A stretch of DNA of 48,889 bases, from contig CAJWHE010000015.1 in assembly GCA_913041145.1 (NCBI GenBank), positions 1-48,889 on the forward strand. Reading direction: 5' to 3'. Shown here in pieces: positions 25,943 to 32,864 of the stretch. Position 1 is the first letter of the stretch; each line of letters starts with the position of its first letter. Origin of the DNA: an uncultured Paracoccaceae bacterium (GTDB taxonomy: Bacteria; Pseudomonadota; Alphaproteobacteria; Rhodobacterales; Rhodobacteraceae). A program made the translations under genes and the position numbers. The notes under the pieces are model-generated. The model did no database searches. It was not told the DNA's origin and saw only the letters and a program-made list of their open reading frames with translations.

Positions 25943-26022
25943 TACCCAAGTTAAATTTGATGTTAAATTTAGTAAGGATCGTTCCATTATATTTTAAGGT
26001 AGACAACCCTTTAACTTGGGTA
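25943..26022. promoter_or_regulatory. Divergent promoter region with 13-bp inverted repeat, likely LysR operator
   Basis: TACCCAAGTTAAA (25943-25955) is repeated exactly in inverse orientation at 26010-26022, with 54 bases between the arms. Each arm also fits T-N11-A, the loose LysR box. Between them lies a consensus TATAAT for the minus strand (25991-25986) with a TTAAAG 17 bases upstream, and TTAAATTT occurs twice (25951-25958, 25963-25970). The layout suggests that the LysR regulator at 26067 controls the MttB operon by binding both sides of its promoter. Confidence 0.6.
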
Positions 26023-26066
26023 GTATGAATAAAAATAATTTAATGTATAAGCAAAAGGTTCTTTAG

Positions 26067-26987
26067 ATGAATAGTTCAAGGATTAAACTAAACCGATTAC
26101 CTTTGACTGCTCTTCGTACATTCGAGGCTGCAGCGAGACTATTAAGTTTTAAAGATGCAGCAGATGAGTTAAATGTAAGTGCAACCACTGTCAGCAATCA
26201 AATCCGAAAACTAGAAAGAGATTGGAACTGTAAATTATTTATTAGAAAAACGCGAGCAGTTGTCTTAACTGATAGTGGGAGATCTCTGTCTGGTGTGGTT
26301 TCAGAGTCCTTTGGACACATAAAAAAAGAAATTGAATCGCACATTGGTCAATCCAAAAGATCTTTGCGAATTGGAATGGGTCCTATTTTTGGACGCTGGA
26401 TCATTCCAAAAATGAATAGCTTCCAGAAAAAATTTCCTAATATTGACTTAGTCTTTGAACAAAGTCAGAGAATTACAAATTCTGAGATGATGTCCTGTGA
26501 CATACAAATTGATTGGGGAGAATCTGATAGCTGGTTTGGTTTAAATAGTGATTTCTTAATGAATGTCACCTATTCGCCAGTCATCAGTCCTAAATTATTT
26601 GCTGAACTAAGTGACTCATTACACGATATTTCTCCTACTGAATTGTTAAATTTCAACATTATACATCAATATGATTTTTCAGAGTGGCGAGCCTGGATGG
26701 ACTTGAGCGGTTTTCATGAATTAAAGGTAGAGACTGGCTTAACTATAATGGACTCTAACGTTGCCTTACAAGCAGCCATAGATTCTGGAGGTGTTGCGTT
26801 AGGTTCATTTCCGTTTGTTGATCCAGAAATAATGGCAGGTACATTAATCAAATTATTTGACATAGATTTACAGCCTACTCGAGCTTATCACATCTTGATA
26901 AAACAACATACAAACCCTAATCCAGACATATTACTGTTTGTTTCTTGGTTAAAAGAGCAAGTACCTTTATCGCATCTGACGAAATAA
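26067..26987 (+). CDS. LysR-type transcriptional regulator, GcvA-like
   Basis: The 306-residue protein has an N-terminal winged helix-turn-helix (about 12-70). It shows LTALRTFEAAARLLSFKDAA, then ELNVSATTVSNQIRKLE as the recognition helix, and LFIRKTRAVVLTDSGR as the wing. The remainder is a LysR substrate-binding domain. The opening P-L-T-A-L-R-x-F-E-A-A-A-R is typical of the GcvA/AmpR branch, whose members often regulate an adjacent divergent operon. It is transcribed away from the MttB-like operon across a 131-base gap with a 13-bp inverted repeat, so it most likely controls that operon and itself. The inducer is probably a pathway intermediate, which cannot be identified from the sequence. 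Confidence 0.92.
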   Translation: MNSSRIKLNRLPLTALRTFEAAARLLSFKDAADELNVSATTVSNQIRKLERDWNCKLFIRKTRAVVLTDSGRSLSGVVSESFGHIKKEIESHIGQSKRSLRIGMGPIFGRWIIPKMNSFQKKFPNIDLVFEQSQRITNSEMMSCDIQIDWGESDSWFGLNSDFLMNVTYSPVISPKLFAELSDSLHDISPTELLNFNIIHQYDFSEWRAWMDLSGFHELKVETGLTIMDSNVALQAAIDSGGVALGSFPFVDPEIMAGTLIKLFDIDLQPTRAYHILIKQHTNPNPDILLFVSWLKEQVPLSHLTK

Positions 26988-26999
26988 GGCTCTGTTAGC

Positions 27000-28166
27000 T
27001 TACTTTGACCAAAGTCCTCGCGCTATTAGAACCTTCATTATTTCGTTTGTTCCACCATAAATTCTCTCAACACGGTTATCTCTGTACATTCGTGCGATTG
27101 GATACTCATTCATATATCCATAACCACCATGAAGTTGCAGACACCTGTCAATTATTTTAGATTGCAGGTCAGTTAACCAATACTTCGCCATTGATGCCAT
27201 TTCAGTTGTTAAATTCCCTAATAAATGTTCACTAATACAGTGGTCAACAAACACCTTACCTATTGTTGCTTCTGTTTTACATTCGGCAAGTTCAAACTGT
27301 GTATTTTGATACTCTGAAATTGACTTTCCAAAAGCTTTTCTTTCCTTAACATAGTCTAATGTCACTCCTAAGGCTCGGTCGATTCTAGCGATTGCATAAA
27401 TTGCAATTAAAAGTCTCTCTTGAGGTAATTCACCCATTAGCTGGTAAAACCCCTGCCCTTCTTCTGGTCCAAGTAAACTGGATGTTGGAACTTTGACATT
27501 ATCGTAGAATAATTCTGACGTGTCATTAGATTTCATACCAATCTTATCCAAGTTTCTTCCATGGCGGAAACCCTCCACTTCATCCGTCTCAACTAAAAAG
27601 AGTGAAGTGCCTCTTGCTCCCTCTGTTGGGTCAGTTTTTGCAACTGTCACAACTAAATTCGCCAACTTTCCATTCGTAATGAAAGTTTTTTGACCCGAAA
27701 TAGAGTAATGGTTACCCTCTTTAGTGGCTGTTGTTTTGATACCTTGAAGGTCAGACCCCGTGGAAGGCTCTGACATCGCTATTGCTCCAATAAGTTCACC
27801 AGAAACTAACTTGGGTAAAAGACGTTTTTTTTGATCTTCAGAGCCATAATTTAGTACGTATGGAATTACGATCGCATTGTGTAATCCACCACCCCAGCCA
27901 TCGACACCAAGTAAATTTCCCTGGTACGCAATTACAGCGTCATAAGCAAAATTTCCTCCAGGGCCTCCATACTCTTCTGGAACCATAGCTCCTAATAGCC
28001 CCATTGAACCTGCTTTTTCCCAAGTTTCTCTTCCAACATCACCCCGTTCTTCCCACTCTTCGTAGTAGGGCAAACAGTCTCGTTGATAAAATTTTCGACA
28101 AGCATCTTCTACCATTGTTAACTCTGCGTCTATCCAAGATGACTTTGGTAGGACTGATACATTCAT
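27000..28166 (-). CDS. Acyl-CoA dehydrogenase
   Basis: The 388-residue protein has all acyl-CoA dehydrogenase features. MSEPSTGSDLQGIKTTA is the first signature with FAD contacts, KTFITNG follows, and the C-terminal signature is LHGGYGYMNEYPIARMYRDNRVERIYGGTNEI. The glutamate of medium-chain enzymes is replaced by Gly (IYGGT), while QERLL supplies a glutamate at 250, the position used by isovaleryl- and long-chain enzymes. It lies 26 bases after dmdA and is the last gene of that operon. The DMSP demethylation pathway needs a dehydrogenase for methylmercaptopropionyl-CoA, but the known DmdC is much longer (near 590 residues), so this enzyme is either an alternative or acts on another acyl-CoA. 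Confidence 0.92.
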   Translation of the reverse strand: MNVSVLPKSSWIDAELTMVEDACRKFYQRDCLPYYEEWEERGDVGRETWEKAGSMGLLGAMVPEEYGGPGGNFAYDAVIAYQGNLLGVDGWGGGLHNAIVIPYVLNYGSEDQKKRLLPKLVSGELIGAIAMSEPSTGSDLQGIKTTATKEGNHYSISGQKTFITNGKLANLVVTVAKTDPTEGARGTSLFLVETDEVEGFRHGRNLDKIGMKSNDTSELFYDNVKVPTSSLLGPEEGQGFYQLMGELPQERLLIAIYAIARIDRALGVTLDYVKERKAFGKSISEYQNTQFELAECKTEATIGKVFVDHCISEHLLGNLTTEMASMAKYWLTDLQSKIIDRCLQLHGGYGYMNEYPIARMYRDNRVERIYGGTNEIMKVLIARGLWSK

Positions 28167-28192
28167 GTGTTACCTCATTTCAGTTAAGTTAT

Positions 28193-29305
28193 TTATTTGA
28201 GAGGGAAAGCCGAAATTATTCCATTACGTTTTAAAGAATCCAGGCAGTTAACTTCAAGTGCCCCTTTGTACTCCCAAAAATCTCTAACAATCATTCCAAC
28301 AGCAACGTTTGCCTTTAGCCTAGGAGAATACATTCCAGAGGTTAGTTGACCAATTTTTTTTCCATCAAGGAGTACTGGCCAAGGTTCTGAGCATGTAGGA
28401 CATCTAGGACCGTCAAAAATCATTCCACGAAGTTGTTGAGTTTCACCATCTAATGCAATTTTTTCTAAAGCTTCCCTACCGATATATTCAATTGATCCGT
28501 CTAATGAACAAAATTTCTTTAATCCAATTTCTAAAGGATTATTTTCCCTAGTCATTTCATTTCCATAAGAAAACAACCCGCCTTCAACTCTCTCTATAAT
28601 ATTAGGAGCACCAGGTTTAATATTATAAATCTGACCGGCCTCCCAAACTAGATCCCATAAGTCTGGTCCTAAAGATTTGCCTTCTAAGTAAATTTCAAAA
28701 CCACCTTGGCGCGAGTAGCCAGATCTAGCAAGTAATTGCTTTGTTCCCTTAAAATCTATCCAATCAAATTTAAAAAATCCAATTTTTCGAATTTGATCTC
28801 CAAATAGATCTGAAACAAGATCTTCAGCTTTTGGTCCTTGTATGGAAAGGGTCCAAACGTCTGCTTCTGAAACTACCGCATTTAATTTAAAGCCAATAGT
28901 CAATCCGAGGGCATATAAAAGTAAATCACTATCAGCTATAGAAAGCCAATACTTTTCAGAAGAAATTTTTAATAATACTGGATCATTTATCAGGCCAGCA
29001 TTTTGATCAATAATAGGAATATAAAGACATTCACCAACTTTCATTGCTCCAATATCTCGAGGCGTCATTAATTGCACCAATCTTGTTGCATCTAAACCAA
29101 CGATCTGAATTTGCCTTTGACATGATACATCCCAAAGTTGGACATGCTCTTTTAAGTGCCAGTAGTCCTCCTCGACACTCGATTGAAAAGATTTTGGAAG
29201 GATCATATGGTTAACTACTGAAAACCCTGTAACACCCATGCCTTCCACTCTGTCAGTGTAAGCTGTTCTTCTTATCCTGCGGGACATTGTTAACTCTGCG
29301 GTCAT
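28193..29305 (-). CDS. dmdA: Dimethylsulfoniopropionate demethylase DmdA
   Basis: The 370-residue protein belongs to the GcvT fold but carries the segments that separate DmdA from glycine cleavage T-proteins. These are LKEHVQLWDVSCQRQ (51-65), LVQLMTPRD, the ARSGYSRQGGFEIY block (193-206), PNIIERVEGGLFSYGN, and a C-terminal SGMYSPRLKANVAVGM. From memory of known sequences it is especially close to the roseobacter-type DmdA in the SYGNEMTRENNP region. DmdA transfers one methyl group of DMSP to tetrahydrofolate, giving methylmercaptopropionate. Its ATG shares one base with the stop of the preceding gene (TAATG), and Met7 (MSRRIRR) is a possible alternative start. A GcvT-like paralogue of other function is the fallback. 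Confidence 0.85.
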   Translation of the reverse strand: MTAELTMSRRIRRTAYTDRVEGMGVTGFSVVNHMILPKSFQSSVEEDYWHLKEHVQLWDVSCQRQIQIVGLDATRLVQLMTPRDIGAMKVGECLYIPIIDQNAGLINDPVLLKISSEKYWLSIADSDLLLYALGLTIGFKLNAVVSEADVWTLSIQGPKAEDLVSDLFGDQIRKIGFFKFDWIDFKGTKQLLARSGYSRQGGFEIYLEGKSLGPDLWDLVWEAGQIYNIKPGAPNIIERVEGGLFSYGNEMTRENNPLEIGLKKFCSLDGSIEYIGREALEKIALDGETQQLRGMIFDGPRCPTCSEPWPVLLDGKKIGQLTSGMYSPRLKANVAVGMIVRDFWEYKGALEVNCLDSLKRNGIISAFPLK

Positions 29306-29652
29306 TAGCTAGATTTCCATATTGAATAAGAGTTTGGAGATATTATGACTGGTATGTGGTACTTAGTAGAGCTGGTAACACGAAACCTAACTACTATTTC
29401 ATCAATTATATTTTCATTTTTTGCGTTCTTTAGGTTCTTCTTCCAGTACTCACTTACTGAAAAAATTATGTCATAAAGGTCACCTTTAATTAGTTTTTTA
29501 GATGGAATTTCAACTGAAAAACGACCTCCCTCGTCCATCACACTTTTAAAAATAATCAAATTTGACTTGACGTGTTCAAGTCTCACAGGAATATCGGCTG
29601 CATGATTGCCGCTAGATCCGTCAAGAGTGTGTGAAGTTAAGTTTATTGTCAT
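29305..29652 (-). CDS. Transthyretin-like protein / 5-hydroxyisourate hydrolase homologue
   Basis: The 115-residue protein fits the HIU hydrolase (transthyretin-related) pattern end to end. It begins LTSHTLDGSSGNHAADIPVRLE (His8), has EGGRFS (Arg44), and ends TKYHIPVIISPNSYSIWKSS (His99). These match the catalytic His, Arg and His of HIU hydrolases. The C-terminal signature tetrapeptide YRGS is WKSS here, so the normally conserved Tyr and Gly are changed. True HIU hydrolases act in urate breakdown, yet no other purine gene is nearby. Instead the gene is coupled on both sides (ATGA with the ThDP enzyme, TAATG with dmdA). It may hydrolyse a different cyclic or amide-like substrate. Confidence 0.8.
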   Translation of the reverse strand: MTINLTSHTLDGSSGNHAADIPVRLEHVKSNLIIFKSVMDEGGRFSVEIPSKKLIKGDLYDIIFSVSEYWKKNLKNAKNENIIDEIVVRFRVTSSTKYHIPVIISPNSYSIWKSS

Positions 29653-31367
29653 TCGATTGAAGCTTTATCACGCTTATCGGATGTTGCAGCTACGATTGGA
29701 CTAATCACACCCCGACATTTTACATTTACACAGGCTGTTTTACCACTTTCCATAGCTCTTTTTAAAGCAGGTAAAATCTCTTCACGAGTGGTTACAAGTT
29801 CACCGTAGCCTCCAAGACCCTCAAACATTGAATGAAATGGAATATCGCGAAAGTCTGTTGCAAAGTGTTTACCATTGGCAAATAATCTTTCTTGCTGCTG
29901 ACTTATACAATCTAAGCCACCATTGTTATCAATAACAACTGTGATTGGTAGGTTTTCTTGAAAAGCTGCTTCGACAGACAACCCTCCAGATAAGAAAGCC
30001 CCGTCACCACTGATCAAAACAACATTTTTATTGGGGTTAAGAGCTTTTGCTGAAATTGCAAACGACACACCAACTCCGAGTAAACTATAGTTTCCAGGAT
30101 GCATTATCCCACCAAGCTTTTTCCCACGCCAACCTGCCATATTAACTGCAATTTCCGACCAAAAATGAGTGTTGCCTCCATCAAAAATTAGCCAATCATC
30201 GTCCCCTAATACTGATTGGACATCGAGAGATAACTGTAAGGGATGTATCCTTAAATCATTTAATGTCTCTGATAATATATGCTCTTCCCAATCAGACACC
30301 CACGCCTCTCTTCTTGTTTGTTGAAGAGAGAACCAACTTGACCAGCTTAAATCAATACTTGATAGGCTCTCCAGAAAAGCTCCAGGGTCGGACAGTAAAG
30401 AATAATCTGCGGCACGGTTATACTCTAGCTCCTCATGACTGCCATTAATGCAAACTAATTTTTGTTGTTCAGGAAAAAAAGGTGGGTTTCCAAAATTCAT
30501 TTGATTATCTAAGCGGCCACCAATCATTAAAACAAGATCTGCTTCCTGTATCGCCTGCTTGGATGGATGATACTGATGAAAATCAGCTAAACCCATGTAG
30601 GCCTCACATTCCTCACCTAATAGCTTTTGGTGGTAAGGAACATTAAAGACCGGAATACGGAGACGTAAAGCTACATCCTTAAGAATACTTTCACTTTTTG
30701 ACCACCAGACACCGTGACCTCCAATAATAATAGGCTTCTTCGCAGATTTCAATAGAGTGTGAACTTTAGCTAAGCTCTCTGGATTTGGCCATGCTCGCGG
30801 TTGATCAGCTTCTTTCCTATTAAAGGGTCTTTCCTTTAAACCTACCATTTCGTCAAATGATGAAAACATAATGTCTACAGGTAAACTAATATGTACAGGT
30901 CCAGGATAACCGGTAGTAGCTGCAATCCATGCCCTATCCACAAACTCACTAATTCGGTCACCATCAGTTATTTGAACCGAATACTTAACTAATGGAGCAG
31001 CTATTGCGACATCGTCAATTTCTTTGAATCCTCCAGCGCCTTGTCTCTTGAGCGTGGAAGAGCCAGTAACAAAGATAACTGGGCTCCTCTCGCCCCCAGC
31101 TTCAAGCATAGCAGGTACAGCATTAGCGAACCCCTCAGGGCCCACGAGACATACGGTTGGCTTCCTTGTAATCCTTGTGTGGCCATCTGCAAGATGCCCA
31201 GCAATTTGCTCATGAGGGGTGTTGATAACAGGCATTTGGCATTCCATAAAACCCTCAAGAGCTGGATTGCAAAACCCACCTGCAAGGGTAAATACATGAT
31301 CCACTCCTTTTTCCTTAAAGGCTCTTGCCAAGATGGCACCACCTCTAAATGTCGTACTATTTTTCAA
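29649..31367 (-). CDS. Acetolactate synthase-like ThDP-dependent enzyme
   Basis: The 572-residue protein has the three ThDP-enzyme domains. The N-terminal PYR domain has the activating glutamate in INTPHEQIAGHLADG (Glu53), a central FAD/NAD-type domain follows (KKPIIIGGHGVWWS region), and the C-terminal PP domain has ISGDGAFLSGGLSVEAAF from 454 and VVIDNNGG about 28 residues on. The glutamate excludes glyoxylate carboligase, which has Val there. It could be a decarboxylase or carboligase of the oxalyl-CoA decarboxylase, benzoylformate decarboxylase or acetolactate synthase type. The start is TTG at 31367 with GGGG eight bases upstream. It is the first gene of the four-gene dmdA operon, and a palindromic site lies at its likely promoter. 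Confidence 0.87.
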   Translation of the reverse strand: MKNSTTFRGGAILARAFKEKGVDHVFTLAGGFCNPALEGFMECQMPVINTPHEQIAGHLADGHTRITRKPTVCLVGPEGFANAVPAMLEAGGERSPVIFVTGSSTLKRQGAGGFKEIDDVAIAAPLVKYSVQITDGDRISEFVDRAWIAATTGYPGPVHISLPVDIMFSSFDEMVGLKERPFNRKEADQPRAWPNPESLAKVHTLLKSAKKPIIIGGHGVWWSKSESILKDVALRLRIPVFNVPYHQKLLGEECEAYMGLADFHQYHPSKQAIQEADLVLMIGGRLDNQMNFGNPPFFPEQQKLVCINGSHEELEYNRAADYSLLSDPGAFLESLSSIDLSWSSWFSLQQTRREAWVSDWEEHILSETLNDLRIHPLQLSLDVQSVLGDDDWLIFDGGNTHFWSEIAVNMAGWRGKKLGGIMHPGNYSLLGVGVSFAISAKALNPNKNVVLISGDGAFLSGGLSVEAAFQENLPITVVIDNNGGLDCISQQQERLFANGKHFATDFRDIPFHSMFEGLGGYGELVTTREEILPALKRAMESGKTACVNVKCRGVISPIVAATSDKRDKASIE

Positions 31368-31408
31368 TACTTTTACCCCACTGAAATAAACTTTAACTTA
31401 AAATATTT

Positions 31409-31438
31409 ATATTTTTTTGGCAAAAAAATATTGTTATA
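31409..31438 (-). promoter_or_regulatory. Putative promoter and 23-bp palindromic operator of the dmdA operon
   Basis: ATATTTTTTTG-G-CAAAAAAATAT (31409-31431) is a perfect 11+1+11 inverted repeat. Directly upstream on the minus strand is TATAAC (31438-31433), a good -10 element, with TTGGCG 18 bases further up. The palindrome would therefore cover the transcription start, a classic repressor position, 42 bases before the TTG start codon. A further TTTGG...CCAAA pair overlaps the -10/-35 spacer. Part of the symmetry comes from A and T runs, which lowers certainty. Confidence 0.5.
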
Positions 31439-31568
31439 GTTTGGATGTAATTTTGACGCCAAAAAAAAAATTTACAACTCTAAAATAACATAAATATGAG
31501 TAAACAAAAAATCATGCATAGCTAGATAAAGTTCTTATTGATAGTATAAAGTCATTTGACGTTATTAG

Positions 31569-32723
31569 TTATTGGGCTATGCAATCTCTATTGATTTCTC
31601 TAATACTATTTAACCCAAGTTGAGCCATAACCGTACTAACCTCTTGCGAAAGTGCCGAAACGTAACTGTTTAAGCCATTTTGTCCACCAGCACCAAGAGC
31701 AAAAAGAATTGGCCTCCCAATCATAACAAAGTTGGCTCCGAGTGCTAAGGCCTTTATAACATCATCTCCCGTTCTTATACCGCTATCGAATAAAAGAGGG
31801 TAATCTTTACCTAATGCTTCACGAATGATTGGAAGCCTTGAAATGGCTGAAGGACAACTATCTAATTGACGACCACCGTGATTTGAAACCCATATTGCGT
31901 CACATCCAATTTTTTTTATCTTTATAGCATCTTCGGGATGAGTAATGCCTTTAATGATCAAGTCATCTTTCCAAACATCTCGCAATTTTTTTAAAAACCC
32001 CCAATCAGCAGCCGACCTATCTGCGTCACGTTGAAATTTCTTTTCACCATTAATACGAAAATTTTCAGGAAAGGGAATTCCATTTAATAACATGGGTACT
32101 GACCAAAATGGATGACAAGCGAAGTCAATAAATTGAGCAGGACCAATCTTGAATGGCATTGCAAAACCGTTCCGTATATCTCTAATACGTTTAGAAACTT
32201 GTGGGACATCGACTGTTAATATCAGTTTTTTATATCCTGCAACCCTCGCTCTATCAACAAAAGGTAAGGTTTCCTCTAGAGAGGACGCACTATATAATTG
32301 GAACCAAGCATGCTCACCTGCTTTATTCCGCATATCTTCTAACGAACTTGACGCTGCAGTTGAAACGCCAATCGGAATATTTTTTTCAATTGAAATCTTA
32401 GCCATAAAATTATCTGCATTTGGCACTGAGAGACCACTCATCCCCATTGGTGCAAATCCAAAAGGAAGACTAAATTTTTCATTTAAAATAGTTGTATTTA
32501 GCTTTCGTTTCGATACGTTTTTTAGCGCCCTAGGTTGGAGGTTAATAGATTTGAAGGCCTCAATATTTCGATTTGGTGTTAGCTCTGAACCTGTAGAACC
32601 ATCAATAAAATCAAATATTATTCTTGGAATTCTTCTCCGTGCGCGATTTCTAGCATCGTCAGCGTTTAATATTTTTCTTGGGTTCATTGGGTTCGAGAGC
32701 AAAGAATATAACTGATTAAACAT
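31569..32723 (-). CDS. FMN-dependent 2-hydroxyacid dehydrogenase (lactate dehydrogenase LldD / glycolate oxidase family)
   Basis: The 384-residue protein is an FMN-dependent alpha-hydroxyacid dehydrogenase. The active-site signature SNHGGRQLD holds the proton-abstracting His and the Arg that binds the carboxylate. FGFAPMGMSGLSVP near 91 binds FMN, YKKLILTVDVPQVSKR has the conserved Asp and Arg, and DSGIRTGDDVIKALALGANFVMIGRP is the FMN-phosphate loop. Such enzymes oxidise L-lactate, mandelate or glycolate to the keto acid, passing electrons to quinone or O2. The membrane-anchor loop between 180 and 240 is present, as in respiratory members. It is minus strand, with 201 bases to the dmdA operon and divergent from the agmatinase-like gene. 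Confidence 0.92.
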   Translation of the reverse strand: MFNQLYSLLSNPMNPRKILNADDARNRARRRIPRIIFDFIDGSTGSELTPNRNIEAFKSINLQPRALKNVSKRKLNTTILNEKFSLPFGFAPMGMSGLSVPNADNFMAKISIEKNIPIGVSTAASSSLEDMRNKAGEHAWFQLYSASSLEETLPFVDRARVAGYKKLILTVDVPQVSKRIRDIRNGFAMPFKIGPAQFIDFACHPFWSVPMLLNGIPFPENFRINGEKKFQRDADRSAADWGFLKKLRDVWKDDLIIKGITHPEDAIKIKKIGCDAIWVSNHGGRQLDSCPSAISRLPIIREALGKDYPLLFDSGIRTGDDVIKALALGANFVMIGRPILFALGAGGQNGLNSYVSALSQEVSTVMAQLGLNSIREINRDCIAQ

Positions 32724-32864
32724 TCGTAGTTCCCAAATACTTTAAATTAAGTCGGCAAGTAACGTAAAGGTCGATATATAAACATAATATTTGATATTTC
32801 CAACAAAATAATGAATGTTAATAGATATAACCCAAGCAAAAAAACTTTGAAGATTTGGAGAAAA

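Noticed and set aside
29649-31367. Glyoxylate carboligase, suggested by the adjacent HIU-hydrolase-like gene of purine breakdown
   Set aside because: The ThDP-activating glutamate is present (HEQ at 52-54), whereas glyoxylate carboligase has valine there. No allantoin genes are nearby.
31611-31622. Near copy of the LysR 13-mer (AACCCAAGTTGA) as a second regulator target
   Set aside because: It lies inside the conserved 3' coding part of the FMN dehydrogenase, matches imperfectly and has no partner arm.
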